A stretch of DNA of 35,161 nucleotides, taken from assembly GCA_024691465.1 (NCBI GenBank), contig JAILNO010000207.1:1-35161 (forward strand), read 5' to 3'. How positions within the stretch are numbered: the stretch's first letter is position 1; each line of letters starts with the position of its first letter. The DNA comes from Pseudobutyrivibrio sp. (GTDB taxonomy: Bacteria > Bacillota_A > Clostridia > Lachnospirales > Lachnospiraceae). Positions 1 to 8,655 of the stretch are shown piece after piece. Under the pieces are notes generated by a model. That model had not been told where the DNA came from. It did not search any database and saw nothing but the letters and a program-made list of their open reading frames with translations. Both the position numbers and the translations under genes were made by a program.

Positions 1-1
1 G

Positions 2-67
2 ACAGATGAGACTGGTTTAGTAGTTGCAACTGCTCCAGCTCCAGCGGCAGCAGCTCCAACTAAATAG
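2..67 (+). CDS. C-terminal end of an unidentified protein (partial)
   Basis: The reading frame is open from the left edge to a TAG at 65-67 and encodes 21 residues ending VVATAPAPAAAAPTK. This is an Ala/Pro-rich, probably flexible tail. A strong intrinsic terminator follows 14 bases later, which fits the end of a transcription unit. Nothing of the functional part lies in the window, so no function can be assigned. Confidence 0.6.
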   Translation, partial: TDETGLVVATAPAPAAAAPTK

Positions 68-81
68 TTACAGATATTTTT

Positions 82-117
82 AGAGCTTGATTTATTTTAT
101 AATCAAGCTCTATTTTT
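82..117 (+). terminator. Intrinsic terminator after the partial first gene
   Basis: Inverted repeat AGAGCTTGATT (82-92) with AATCAAGCTCT (101-111), a short AT loop, then ATTTTTAG. The 11-bp stem plus T-run is a standard Rho-independent terminator. Confidence 0.88.
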
Positions 118-166
118 AGGGCAAAATAATAATTAAATATTTTTATAAGTATTATAATAATACCTA

Positions 167-195
167 TTGACAATTGAATAAATACCTATTATTAT
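167..195 (+). promoter_or_regulatory. SigA-type promoter for the membrane protein gene at 231
   Basis: TTGACA (167-172), a 17-base spacer, then TATTAT (190-195). The start codon at 231 has AAGGAG at 217-222. The sequence ATACCTATT occurs on both sides of the -35 box, which may or may not matter. Confidence 0.75.
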
Positions 196-230
196 AGTTT
201 TAGTTTTTAAAGTAATAAGGAGAAATAGAA

Positions 231-1160
231 ATGAACAAATCAATGAAGACAATGTTAGAAGCAGTTTGTGCGCAGACAGGACTTCGCCTAGATGAAGCTA
301 CATCTACAGTTAACGGTGTATCTAATGGATATCATTTTACAGTAGCTTACGCTAATAATAGATACCAAATATACGCATCAATCCGCAAGAATGGTCAGCT
401 TCCTGATAAGGAATTCTTCAAGGAAGGTAAGAAGAGCATACAGGGAGCATCTAGTGTAGGTATTGAGAAGAATAATGTAGTCATCGGTGTTTCAGGTATG
501 ACCACTAAGAAGATGCAGGAGAATCTGGTATCAGCAATCTTATCAGCACCAGGTTACTTTAGACAGTGGGGCTATGAGGATGTGTGTGAGTGTTGTGGCA
601 AGCCTGTAGACAAGATTAATATCTATAAGGTTGCTACTGGTATCAATTTCTTATGTGAGGATTGTTACAATGAGGTTACTAACAGTCTTCAGCAGGCTGA
701 GATTCATGAGGAGAACACTAATGAGAATGTAGTAGGTGGTATTGTAGGTGCTTTACTGGGTGCACTTATAGGTACTATTGCAATTGTAATCATCGGTCAG
801 ATGGGTTATGTAGCAGCTGTATCAGGACTTATCATGGGTGTATGTACTATCAAGGGTTATGAGAAGTTCGCTAGGAAGATATCAGGCAAGGGTATTGTAG
901 TATGTAGTATCGTGATGATTCTTATGACATACTTAGGAGTGAAGTCTGACTGGGCAATTACTATTGCTAAGACAATTGATTTCTCATTCTTTGATGCCTT
1001 TAATTATTTCTGGGAGATTGTAAATGAGTCAGGTGTTTCTTCAGAGTTCATAGGAAGCTTATTGCTCTGCTACTTATTCACAGCAGGTGGTGCTGTCCCA
1101 TGTCTGTTAAATGCAATCAAGGCTCAGAAGGAAGCTTATACTTCATATCAGATTCAGTAA
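231..1160 (+). CDS. Unknown membrane protein with a CxxC-CxxC zinc-ribbon-like motif
   Basis: A 309-residue protein I do not recognise. The N-terminal part, about residues 1-115, is soluble and has no signal peptide. Next comes a Cys pair at 119/122 and another at 142/145 (C-x2-C, 19 residues, C-x2-C), the spacing of a zinc ribbon or rubredoxin-like knuckle. After an acidic linker (about 157-166) come roughly four hydrophobic segments near 167-190, 193-206, 221-237 and 272-296. The first two are Gly-rich, as in small-residue-packed helices. It has its own promoter and an AAGGAG ribosome site and is closed by a terminator, so it is monocistronic. A metal- or redox-sensing membrane protein is possible, but there is no direct evidence for a function. 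Confidence 0.85.
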   Translation: MNKSMKTMLEAVCAQTGLRLDEATSTVNGVSNGYHFTVAYANNRYQIYASIRKNGQLPDKEFFKEGKKSIQGASSVGIEKNNVVIGVSGMTTKKMQENLVSAILSAPGYFRQWGYEDVCECCGKPVDKINIYKVATGINFLCEDCYNEVTNSLQQAEIHEENTNENVVGGIVGALLGALIGTIAIVIIGQMGYVAAVSGLIMGVCTIKGYEKFARKISGKGIVVCSIVMILMTYLGVKSDWAITIAKTIDFSFFDAFNYFWEIVNESGVSSEFIGSLLLCYLFTAGGAVPCLLNAIKAQKEAYTSYQIQ

Positions 1161-1167
1161 TTATAAA

Positions 1168-1196
1168 AGCCAGCCCATATGGGCTGGCTATTTTTT
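1168..1196. terminator. Bidirectional terminator between the unknown membrane protein and pyrI
   Basis: AGCCAGCCC (1168-1176), loop ATAT, GGGCTGGCT (1181-1189), then six T on the plus strand. The minus strand reads TTTTAT after the same stem. The hairpin lies between two convergent genes. The pyrI stop codon (1195-1197) overlaps the plus-strand T-run, so the element probably ends both transcripts. Confidence 0.9.
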
Positions 1197-1632
1197 ATTT
1201 AAGACCTGTATATTTCTCTTCGCAATACTTGCATCTATATACTTCGTTTTCTTCATCTGTAAGAATGAAAATCTGGTCTAATTCCTGCTCTACAGTGCTG
1301 ATACAGCGTGGATTCTTGCAGGTTATAACATTCTTTATTTCACGAGGGAGTTTAAGGGTGCGTTTTTCAACAATAGCATCATCTTTAATAATATTGCAGG
1401 TGATATTGTGATCGATGAATCCCAATATATCTAAATCTACGCTCTCGATAGGACACTCAATCTTGATTATGTCCTTGCGGCCCATCTTGTTGGACTTGGC
1501 ATTCATGATCATAGCGATAGTACAATCAGAACCCAGATTAGCGAGATGTAAGTCATTGTAGATGGTCATGGACTCACCTGCTTTAATATGGTCTAATACG
1601 AATCCTTCGTGGATTCCACTGATATTTAGCAT
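1195..1632 (-). CDS. pyrI: Aspartate carbamoyltransferase regulatory chain
   Basis: A 145-residue PyrI, slightly shorter than the E. coli chain. It binds nucleotide effectors and couples them to the PyrB catalytic trimers in the first committed step of pyrimidine synthesis. The N-terminal ACT-like allosteric half contains AMIMNAKSNKMGRKDIIKIE. The C-terminal zinc domain has VITCKNPRC (C-x4-C) and YRCKYC (C-x2-C), the four Cys that hold zinc at the PyrB interface. It lies 10 bases after pyrB with its own GGAGG, so the two form a pyrBI operon. A PyrI next to PyrB implies the classical allosteric holoenzyme rather than the Bacillus type, which has no regulatory chain. Confidence 0.96.
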   Translation of the reverse strand: MLNISGIHEGFVLDHIKAGESMTIYNDLHLANLGSDCTIAMIMNAKSNKMGRKDIIKIECPIESVDLDILGFIDHNITCNIIKDDAIVEKRTLKLPREIKNVITCKNPRCISTVEQELDQIFILTDEENEVYRCKYCEEKYTGLK

Positions 1633-1642
1633 TGCAATCCTC

Positions 1643-2557
1643 CTATACTAATTCCAAAAGTGTTAATATGAGGGCCATTCTGATGAATACACCGTATTTC
1701 GCCTGGGTGAAATACATGGCTCTAGGATCGTCGTCCACATCAACTGAGATCTCATTAACTCGTGGAAGTGGATGAAGTACCATCATATCCTTCTTGGCTA
1801 GCTCCATCTTCTCTGGAGTAAGGATGAAGAAGTCCTTCAAGCGGATGTAGTCTTCTTCATTGAAGAAGCGCTCTCTCTGAACTCTAGTCATGTAGAGGAT
1901 ATCGAGCTCTCCCATAACATCATCTAGAGAATCTACTTCTTTGTACTCGTAGCCTTTTTTATCTAATACATCCTCTCGGATATACTCAGGAACTCTGAGC
2001 TCCTCAGGAGATATAAGCACGAACTTGATTCCAGGATATCTAACAAGTGCATTGATAAGAGAGTGCACTGTACGACCGAATTTCAAATCGCCACATAGAC
2101 CGATAGTAAGATCCTTAATCTCTCCACGAAGAGAACGGATAGTAAATAAATCTGTAAGTGTTTGTGTGGGATGCTGATGACCGCCATCGCCGGCGTTAAT
2201 AACTGGAATAAGTGATCGCTGTGAAGCAACGAGTGGAGCGCCTTCTTTAGGATGACGCATAGCGCAGATATCTGCGTAAGAAGAAATGACGCGAATAGTA
2301 TCGGAAACACTTTCGCCTTTGGATGCTGAAGAAGAATCAGCAGATGAAAAACCAAGTACTGAACCACCAAGATTAAGCATGGCAGCCTCAAATGAAAGTC
2401 TTGTACGTGTGCTTGGTTCGTAGAAACAAGTAGCTAGCTTCTTGCCGTGGCATCTGTCGGAATAAGAATCCGGGTGATTCTTAATATCGTCTGCCAGGTC
2501 CATTAGCTGCTCTAGTTCCTCTCTAGTAAAGTCTAGAGGGCTCATTAGATGACGCAT
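1643..2557 (-). CDS. pyrB: Aspartate carbamoyltransferase catalytic chain
   Basis: A 304-residue enzyme of normal family length. It condenses carbamoyl phosphate with aspartate to give carbamoyl aspartate in the cytosol. The carbamoyl-phosphate loop STRTRLSF is at 49-56, the SASKGES loop carries the mobile Lys at about 80, GHQHPTQTL is at 126-134, and HPLPRV is near 262. These are the signature elements of transcarbamylases. The ribosome site AAGGGAGG is correctly spaced before the ATG. Transcription starts from an extended -10 promoter in the 97-base divergent gap shared with priA. The leader is only about 40 bases, too short for a PyrR-type attenuator, though it contains a run of six T. Confidence 0.97.
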   Translation of the reverse strand: MRHLMSPLDFTREELEQLMDLADDIKNHPDSYSDRCHGKKLATCFYEPSTRTRLSFEAAMLNLGGSVLGFSSADSSSASKGESVSDTIRVISSYADICAMRHPKEGAPLVASQRSLIPVINAGDGGHQHPTQTLTDLFTIRSLRGEIKDLTIGLCGDLKFGRTVHSLINALVRYPGIKFVLISPEELRVPEYIREDVLDKKGYEYKEVDSLDDVMGELDILYMTRVQRERFFNEEDYIRLKDFFILTPEKMELAKKDMMVLHPLPRVNEISVDVDDDPRAMYFTQAKYGVFIRMALILTLLELV

Positions 2558-2603
2558 GGTATTCCTCCCTTTAAGAAAAAATCTTATATAGTTAAATCGA
2601 CTT

Positions 2604-2613
2604 ATTGTATCAC
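2604..2613 (-). promoter_or_regulatory. Extended -10 promoter for pyrBI
   Basis: On the minus strand the sequence reads GTGATACAAT, that is TG-n-TACAAT, an extended -10 element. A recognisable -35 box is weak (TTTTAT at 17 bases). The predicted start leaves a leader of about 40 bases before pyrB. Confidence 0.55.
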
Positions 2614-2618
2614 ACTCG

Positions 2619-2647
2619 TTTCAAAAATAAAATGTTTATGTTAAAAT
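2619..2647 (+). promoter_or_regulatory. Promoter immediately upstream of priA
   Basis: TTTCAA (2619-2624), a 17-base spacer, then TG-t-TAAAAT (2639-2647). The -10 box ends only 7 bases before the priA ATG at 2655, so the predicted transcript starts at or next to the start codon. No Shine-Dalgarno sequence lies between them. Confidence 0.5.
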
Positions 2648-2654
2648 TATTTCC

Positions 2655-4886
2655 ATGAAATATGCAGATATTATTATAGATATTTCTCACGAGAGATTGG
2701 ACAAGACATTTGAATATATAGTTCCATCTGAGCTGGAGAATCAGGTTACAGAAGGGGTTCAAGTGGTGATTCCATTTGGCCAGAGTAACAGGGCTCTTAC
2801 AGGTTATGTGGTTGGCTTACATGATAAGCCAGGTTTTGATGTTACTAAGCTGAAGCCTATTGCGAGGGTTGTTAAGGATAGTGTCGCTATAGAGTCTCAG
2901 CTTATTTCTTTGGCAGCTTTTCTTAAAAGGAACTATGGTTCCACCATGAATCAAGCTCTTAAGACTGTCATCCCCATCAAGAAGAAAGAGAAGGAGAAAC
3001 TGAAGAAGCAGATCAGTCTCAATATCCCAGTAGAGCAGGCACAGGTAGAGCTTAACGAATTGATGGCGAAGAAGGGTCATGCAGTAGGTAAGGAGAGGCT
3101 CCTTAGGGAATTGCTACAGGTAGACCTGTTAGAGTGGGAGCTTGCAACCAAGAAGCTACAGGTGCCTACGGCTAATATTAGAGATCTGGAGTCTAAGGGG
3201 ATTATCAAGGTGGATTCGGTTCGTACCTACAGGAATCCTCACATCAATACCTCTGCTGACAGGCCTGCTATCACTCTCAATGATGAGCAGGAGGCTGCAG
3301 CTGAGACTATCAAGGCTGATATTGATACAGGTCGCCATAAGACCTATCTGATACATGGAGTCACAGGCTCTGGCAAGACTGAAGTATATATGGATGTGAT
3401 GCAGCATGTGATAGACATGGGACAGCAGGTAATAGTGCTCATTCCTGAGATAGCTCTTACATATCAGACAGTCATGCGATTCTATACCAGATTCGGAGAC
3501 CAGGTGAGCATCCTTAATAGCCGCATGTCTCCAGGAGAGAGATTCGATCAGTTCGAGCGAGCTAAGAAGGGCGAGATTAGTATTATGGTAGGACCCCGCT
3601 CGGCTCTATTCACACCTTTTCCAAATCTAGGTCTTATTATTATAGATGAGGAGCATGAACCTACATACAAGTCAGAGGTAGTCCCTCGATATCATGCCAG
3701 AGAGACAGCTGTATACAGAGCTAGTCTCACTGGTGCAACAGTTATATTAGGTTCAGCTACCCCTAGTCTAGAGGCTTACAGCAGGGCCGCTACAGGTGAG
3801 TACCAGCTTATCACTCTTAAGAGCCGTGCCATGGGACAGGATATGGCTACTTGTGAGATAGTGGATCTTAGAGCGGAGCTTAATAGTGGTAATCGCTCTA
3901 TGCTCAGTCGCAGGCTGAAGGAACTTATGGCAGACAGGCTTGCCAAGAAGCAACAGATTATGCTTTTCCTTAACAGGAGAGGCCTCATGGGCTTCGTTTC
4001 TTGTAGGGCTTGTGGTCATGTGTTAAAATGTCCACATTGTGATGTGCCGCTGCACCTACATAATGGAGGCATTATGAAGTGCCATTATTGCGGCTACACT
4101 ACCAGAGCAGCGAAGGTATGTCCTAGCTGCGGTAGCAAGTACATAGGTAGCTTCAAGGCAGGCACTCAGCGTTTAGAGGAGATAGTCAAGGAGAGCTTCC
4201 CTACAGCCAGAGTACTTAGGATGGATGCAGATACCACCTCTGGCAAGAATGGTCATGAGGATATCTTATCCGCTTTTGCAGCTCATGAGGCTGATGTGCT
4301 TATAGGGACCCAGATGATTGTTAAGGGCCATGATTTCGCTAATGTCACATTGGTAGGAATCATAGCGGCAGATATATCTCTTAACGAGTCAGATTATCAT
4401 AGCGGCGAGCGTACCTTTCAACTGCTTACCCAAGCTGTGGGTAGAGCAGGCAGGGGCGTGGAGCCAGGCATTGCAGTTATTCAGACATATCAGCCTGAGA
4501 ACTACTCAGTGGTGGCTTCGGCTAATCAGGATTATGACAGCTTCTACACACAGGAGATGGCATATCGCAGATTGCTATCGTATCCACCATGCTCACATAT
4601 CCTTGGTATACAGGTGAGCTCAGATAGACAGGCTGATGCAGTTGCCCAGGCAGATATTCTGGCGGGAGTTATTAGGCAATGTGACCCAACAATTGTTATA
4701 ATGGGACCAGAGGATGCGTACATAGGTAAGCTCAAGGATACATACCGCAGAGTCATCTATGTAAAAGCTGACGAATACGATAGATTGGTTAATGTCAAGG
4801 ATGGTATCGATAGATTCCTGCTAGAGCAGAAGCAATATCGCAATACCACCACATGGTTTGACTTTGACCCTATTTCAACGATTTAA
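2655..4886 (+). CDS. priA: Primosomal protein N', replication-restart helicase
   Basis: A 743-residue superfamily 2 3'-to-5' DNA helicase that reloads the replisome at stalled forks. The N-terminal 3'-end-binding domain (MKYADIIIDISHERLDKTF) fits the family start, which supports the ATG at 2655. The helicase core has GVTGSGKT (Walker A Lys at 241), DEEH at 331-334 and GSATPS at 366-371. Eight Cys in four pairs (about 450/453, 459/462, 476/479, 489/492) form the two zinc sites inserted in helicase lobe 2. It heads a ten-gene block running to thiN. There is no ribosome site before the ATG, and the -10 element sits 7 bases upstream, which suggests leaderless initiation. Confidence 0.97.
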   Translation: MKYADIIIDISHERLDKTFEYIVPSELENQVTEGVQVVIPFGQSNRALTGYVVGLHDKPGFDVTKLKPIARVVKDSVAIESQLISLAAFLKRNYGSTMNQALKTVIPIKKKEKEKLKKQISLNIPVEQAQVELNELMAKKGHAVGKERLLRELLQVDLLEWELATKKLQVPTANIRDLESKGIIKVDSVRTYRNPHINTSADRPAITLNDEQEAAAETIKADIDTGRHKTYLIHGVTGSGKTEVYMDVMQHVIDMGQQVIVLIPEIALTYQTVMRFYTRFGDQVSILNSRMSPGERFDQFERAKKGEISIMVGPRSALFTPFPNLGLIIIDEEHEPTYKSEVVPRYHARETAVYRASLTGATVILGSATPSLEAYSRAATGEYQLITLKSRAMGQDMATCEIVDLRAELNSGNRSMLSRRLKELMADRLAKKQQIMLFLNRRGLMGFVSCRACGHVLKCPHCDVPLHLHNGGIMKCHYCGYTTRAAKVCPSCGSKYIGSFKAGTQRLEEIVKESFPTARVLRMDADTTSGKNGHEDILSAFAAHEADVLIGTQMIVKGHDFANVTLVGIIAADISLNESDYHSGERTFQLLTQAVGRAGRGVEPGIAVIQTYQPENYSVVASANQDYDSFYTQEMAYRRLLSYPPCSHILGIQVSSDRQADAVAQADILAGVIRQCDPTIVIMGPEDAYIGKLKDTYRRVIYVKADEYDRLVNVKDGIDRFLLEQKQYRNTTTWFDFDPISTI

Positions 4887-4915
4887 TTTAGAGGTTTTAT
4901 AGAAAGAGGTTTTAT

Positions 4916-5410
4916 ATGGCACTATTAGAGATTAGAGAATATGGCAAGGACGACGTACTTCTTAAGGTATGCAAGCCTGTTAAGGAGCTTACTCCTAGAC
5001 TTAAGACACTTATCGGAGATATGCTTGATACTATGTATGATGCTGATGGAGTAGGTCTGGCAGCACCTCAGGTAGGCGTGCTTCGCAGGATTTGCGTCAT
5101 CGATGTAGGTGAGGGCCCAGTGGTACTCATCAACCCAGAGGTTATTGAGACTTCAGGCGAGCAGACAGGTACAGAGGGATGCTTATCAGTTCCTGGCAAG
5201 ACAGGCATGGTTACTCGCCCTAATTATGCTAAGGTCAAGGCTCTCAATGAAGATATGGAAGAGATTATAGTTGAGGGTGAGGCTCTTATGGCTAGAGCAC
5301 TTCTACACGAGATAGATCATTTAGATGGACATATCTACACTGAGAAGGTAGAGGGTGAGCTATATAACGTAGAGGACCTGATGGAAGAGATTGAGGACGA
5401 GGAAGAATAA
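4916..5410 (+). CDS. def: Peptide deformylase
   Basis: A 164-residue metalloenzyme that removes the formyl group from the N-terminal Met of new proteins. All three motifs are present: GVGLAAPQVG at 45-54, EGCLS at 87-91 with the metal Cys at 89, and HEIDH at 131-135 with the two metal His and the catalytic Glu. The C-terminal tail after the core is strongly acidic (VEDLMEEIEDEEE). A ribosome site, AGAGG, lies in the 29-base gap after priA. The stop TAA shares its last A with the fmt ATG (TAATG), so the two are translationally coupled. Def undoes the formylation that Fmt adds, and the pairing is conserved in bacteria. Confidence 0.97.
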   Translation: MALLEIREYGKDDVLLKVCKPVKELTPRLKTLIGDMLDTMYDADGVGLAAPQVGVLRRICVIDVGEGPVVLINPEVIETSGEQTGTEGCLSVPGKTGMVTRPNYAKVKALNEDMEEIIVEGEALMARALLHEIDHLDGHIYTEKVEGELYNVEDLMEEIEDEEE

Positions 5411-6345
5411 TGAAAGTAGTTTTTATGGGTACACCGGATTTTGCGGTGGAGACTTTAAAAGCAATATATGAGGCAGGTCATGATGTAATCCTGGCTGTGA
5501 GTCAGCCTGACAAGCCTAAGGGACGCAGCGGCAAGCTATCGCCTACTCCTGTCAAGGAATATGCCTTAGAGCATGATATCCCTGTATATCAGCCTGTTAA
5601 GATCAGGGCTGAGGAGTCAGTGGAGTATTTGCGCAAGTACCAGGCTGATGTATTCGTAGTGGCGGCCTTTGGACAGATACTTCCTAAGGTTATTCTGGAT
5701 ATGCCACGCCTAGGCTGTGTCAATGTACACGGTTCGCTGCTTCCTAAGTATCGTGGCGCAGCACCTATACAGTGGGCAGTTATCAATGGCGAGCGCGTAT
5801 CAGGCAATACTACCATGCTGATGGGACCAGGATTAGATGATGGAGATATGCTTCTTACCTCTGAGGTGGAGCTGGCAACGGATGAGACAGGTGGCAGCCT
5901 GTTTGATAAGCTTGCCATAGATGGAGGCAAGCTGGCAGTAAGGACTATCGAGGCTCTTGATAGAGGCGAGATTACTCCAGTTCCTCAGGATGAATCACAG
6001 GCTACCCATGTGGGTATGATTAAGAAGGAGATGGGTCTCATCGACTGGAGCAAGTCAGCTGATGAGATAGAGAGACTTATCAGAGGTCTCAACCCATGGC
6101 CATCAGCCTATACCTACATAGATGGCAAGTCGCTTAAGCTCTGGAGAGCTACTGTAGTAGATAAGTCTGGAGAACCAGGCGTAATCATAGATATAGATAA
6201 GAATGGATTCACTGTTGCCTGTGGCAGCCAGGCGTTATATATCAATGAGCTTCAGCTGGAGGGCAAGAAGCGCATGGCCACAGGAGATTTCCTTAGAGGA
6301 TACACTATTGAAGCAGGTAAGAGGTTTGTAGATGGCAGGGACTAA
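5410..6345 (+). CDS. fmt: Methionyl-tRNA formyltransferase
   Basis: A 311-residue enzyme that formylates initiator Met-tRNA using 10-formyl-tetrahydrofolate. The N-terminal domain starts MKVVFMGTPDFAV. The catalytic triad is visible as Asn105 and His107 in NVHGSLLPKYRGAAPIQW and Asp143 in GLDDGDML, each one residue off the E. coli numbering. The C-terminal tRNA-binding OB-like domain follows (ending near YTIEAGKRF). It overlaps def by one base and rsmB by 14 bases. The length is normal for the family. Confidence 0.97.
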   Translation: MKVVFMGTPDFAVETLKAIYEAGHDVILAVSQPDKPKGRSGKLSPTPVKEYALEHDIPVYQPVKIRAEESVEYLRKYQADVFVVAAFGQILPKVILDMPRLGCVNVHGSLLPKYRGAAPIQWAVINGERVSGNTTMLMGPGLDDGDMLLTSEVELATDETGGSLFDKLAIDGGKLAVRTIEALDRGEITPVPQDESQATHVGMIKKEMGLIDWSKSADEIERLIRGLNPWPSAYTYIDGKSLKLWRATVVDKSGEPGVIIDIDKNGFTVACGSQALYINELQLEGKKRMATGDFLRGYTIEAGKRFVDGRD

Positions 6346-7603
6346 TATGCGTGAGATTGCCATGGAGACTCTTATAGAGATATTGGAGCATGGTCAGTTT
6401 TCTCATATATACCTTAAGGCTGTCTTGGATAAGTACGCGTACCTTGATAAGAGCGAGAGAGCGTTTCTCACTCGATTAGTTAATGGTACTGTAGAGTACA
6501 AGCTTCAGTTGGACTACATTATTGATAGTTTTTCCAAGACCAAGTCTAAGAAGATGAAGCCACTGATTCGCACTATTATGCGAATGGGGGCTTATGAAAT
6601 ATTCTATATGGATTCGGTTCCAGATTCTGCCACCTGTAATGAGTACGTGAAGCTGGCTAAGAAGCGTGGCTTCTCGGGTCTGTCAGGTTTTGTTAACGGT
6701 GTGCTTCGCGCCATCTCAAGAGAGAAATCCAAGGTTACATTTAAGGAGCTAGCTATCAGGTATTCTATGCCACAGTGGCTGGTGGACAAATGGACTAAGG
6801 ACTATGGTGCTGAGACTACAGAGGAGATTCTCAAGGGCTTCTTCACATCAGAGGAGCTATGTATCAGAGTGAACCTCGGCAAGATATCCCGCGATGACTT
6901 AGCAGATAGATTGAAGCAATCTGGCATTACAGTTCGTATATGCGATACTGTGGAGAGCGCATGCTATATCTCAGGTTATGATTCATTGCAGGGGATTAAT
7001 GAATTTAGAGAGGGGCTGTTCTATGTGCAGGACTATTCCTCACAGCTGGTTCCTTACAGGGCTTCCATCAAGGGAAGTGACGAGGTGCTAGATGTATGTG
7101 CAGCCCCAGGAGGTAAGGCTCTACACTGTGGAGAGATAGCCTCAGATGGTCATGTGCTGGCTAGAGATCTCACAGAGGCCAAGGTAGCCCTTATCAGGGA
7201 CAATATATCTAGGACTAAGGCAGGCAATGTAACAGCAGAGCAGTGGGATGCTACTACATATGATGAGACATCTAAGGAGAGATTCGATGTGGTTATAGCT
7301 GATCTCCCTTGCTCAGGTTTAGGTATCATCAGGAAGAAGCCAGATATCAAGTACAACCAGACCGAGGAGTCCCTAGCTGAGTTAGTCAGCCTGCAGCAGC
7401 AGATACTTGATACGGTATGCTCCTATGTTAAGCCAGGGGGCAAGCTTTGTTACAGTACTTGTACTATCAATAGGGATGAGAACGATAATCAGATAGAGAA
7501 CTTCTTACGTTCACATTCTGAATTTACAATAATAGATAGTGAGCAGCTATTACCAGATAGCAATCACGATGGATTTTATATATGTGTAATGCAAAAGAAT
7601 TAA
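6332..7603 (+). CDS. rsmB: 16S rRNA (cytosine-967-C5)-methyltransferase
   Basis: A 423-residue m5C methyltransferase for 16S rRNA. The NusB-like RNA-binding domain spans about 1-140. The Rossmann methyltransferase has VLDVCAAPGGKALH (253-265) for SAM, catalytic DLPCSG with Cys327, and YSTCTI with Cys377, the two-Cys arrangement of the RsmB/NOP2/Sun family. I chose the ATG at 6332 rather than the one at 6347 because AAGAGG lies about 7 bases upstream and MAGTNMREIA matches the usual family start. It overlaps the end of fmt by 14 bases and rlmN by 22 bases, which suggests coupled translation along the block. Confidence 0.96.
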   Translation: MAGTNMREIAMETLIEILEHGQFSHIYLKAVLDKYAYLDKSERAFLTRLVNGTVEYKLQLDYIIDSFSKTKSKKMKPLIRTIMRMGAYEIFYMDSVPDSATCNEYVKLAKKRGFSGLSGFVNGVLRAISREKSKVTFKELAIRYSMPQWLVDKWTKDYGAETTEEILKGFFTSEELCIRVNLGKISRDDLADRLKQSGITVRICDTVESACYISGYDSLQGINEFREGLFYVQDYSSQLVPYRASIKGSDEVLDVCAAPGGKALHCGEIASDGHVLARDLTEAKVALIRDNISRTKAGNVTAEQWDATTYDETSKERFDVVIADLPCSGLGIIRKKPDIKYNQTEESLAELVSLQQQILDTVCSYVKPGGKLCYSTCTINRDENDNQIENFLRSHSEFTIIDSEQLLPDSNHDGFYICVMQKN

Positions 7604-8655
7604 CAGACCTTAGGTCGCTTAATTTAATAGAGCTGACAGATTATGTTACAGGTGATTTAGGAGAGCCTAAGTTTAGAGCTAAGCAGCTATATGAGTGGAT
7701 GCATCAGCATCTGGCTCTAGACTATGATGAGATGAAGAATATTCCTAAGTCTCTTAAGACTAAGCTTCAGGAGGGGTGTAACTATCATCCCCTTAAGCAG
7801 ATAGATCTGCAGATATCTAAGATAGATGGCACCAGGAAGTATCTCTTCGAGCTATATGACGGAGAGATGGTTGAGAGTGTATGGATGAGCTACAAGCACG
7901 GCAATTCAGTGTGCATCAGTTCACAGGTAGGTTGTAAGATGGGTTGCAGATTCTGCGCCTCTACTCTCAATGGATGGGTTAGGAATCTTACCCCTTCTGA
8001 GATGCTAGGACAGATATACGCTATCCAGAGAGACACTGGAGAGCGAGTATCTAATGTGGTAGTGATGGGCACAGGAGAGCCTATGGACAATTATGACAAC
8101 ATAGTCAAGTTCGTGCGTCTCCTTTCTGATGAGCATGGTCTCAATATATCTCAGAGGAATATTACTGTTAGTACTTGTGGTATAGTGCCTCGCATTAAGC
8201 AGCTGGCCGAGGAGGATCTAACTATCACTCTGGCCATCTCATTACATGCACCTAATCAGGCTAAGCGTGCCGAGCTTATGCCTATTGCCAATAAGTATGA
8301 TATACATGAGCTCATTGATGCTTGTGAGTATTATTTTAACAAGACCGGACGCAGGATTACTTTTGAGTATTCACTGGTAGGTGGAGTTAATGACAGGGAT
8401 GTGGATGCAGAGGAATTAGGACAGTTAATCGGGCGTCTTAACTGCCATGTGAACCTCATTCCAGTCAATCCAATCAAGGAGAGAGATTTCGTTTCTCCTA
8501 GCATGGACAGGGCTTACGCATTCCAAAAAAAGATTGAAAAATATGTGAATAATGCTACTATTAGAAGGGAAATGGGTCGCGATATAGACGGGGCCTGTGG
8601 ACAACTGAGAAAGCGAACTATGGATCTTAAAGACGCTTCGAAAGGGACTACTTAA
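7582..8655 (+). CDS. rlmN: Dual-specificity 23S rRNA/tRNA adenine-C2 methyltransferase (radical SAM)
   Basis: A 357-residue radical SAM methylase for A2503 of 23S rRNA and A37 of some tRNAs. The 4Fe-4S motif C-x3-C-x2-C is at Cys118, 122 and 125 (GCKMGCRFCAST). GTGEPMDNYDN is the SAM-contacting motif. The C-terminal Cys in GACGQLRKR (about 339) is the one that becomes methylated, and it distinguishes RlmN from other radical SAM families. The start lies 22 bases inside rsmB with no clear ribosome site, so initiation probably depends on ribosomes finishing rsmB. The stop overlaps the stp ATG by one base. Confidence 0.96.
   Translation: MCNAKELTDLRSLNLIELTDYVTGDLGEPKFRAKQLYEWMHQHLALDYDEMKNIPKSLKTKLQEGCNYHPLKQIDLQISKIDGTRKYLFELYDGEMVESVWMSYKHGNSVCISSQVGCKMGCRFCASTLNGWVRNLTPSEMLGQIYAIQRDTGERVSNVVVMGTGEPMDNYDNIVKFVRLLSDEHGLNISQRNITVSTCGIVPRIKQLAEEDLTITLAISLHAPNQAKRAELMPIANKYDIHELIDACEYYFNKTGRRITFEYSLVGGVNDRDVDAEELGQLIGRLNCHVNLIPVNPIKERDFVSPSMDRAYAFQKKIEKYVNNATIRREMGRDIDGACGQLRKRTMDLKDASKGTT

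Noticed and set aside
1100..1411. Open frame antisense to the end of pyrI
   Set aside because: It lies across the end of the membrane protein gene, the terminator and pyrI on the opposite strand. It has no ribosome site and no family features; a shadow of pyrI.
2558..2654. PyrR-type attenuator or pyrimidine leader before pyrB
   Set aside because: The predicted leader is about 40 bases with no terminator hairpin. The T6 run could allow slippage, but it is not at the transcript start.
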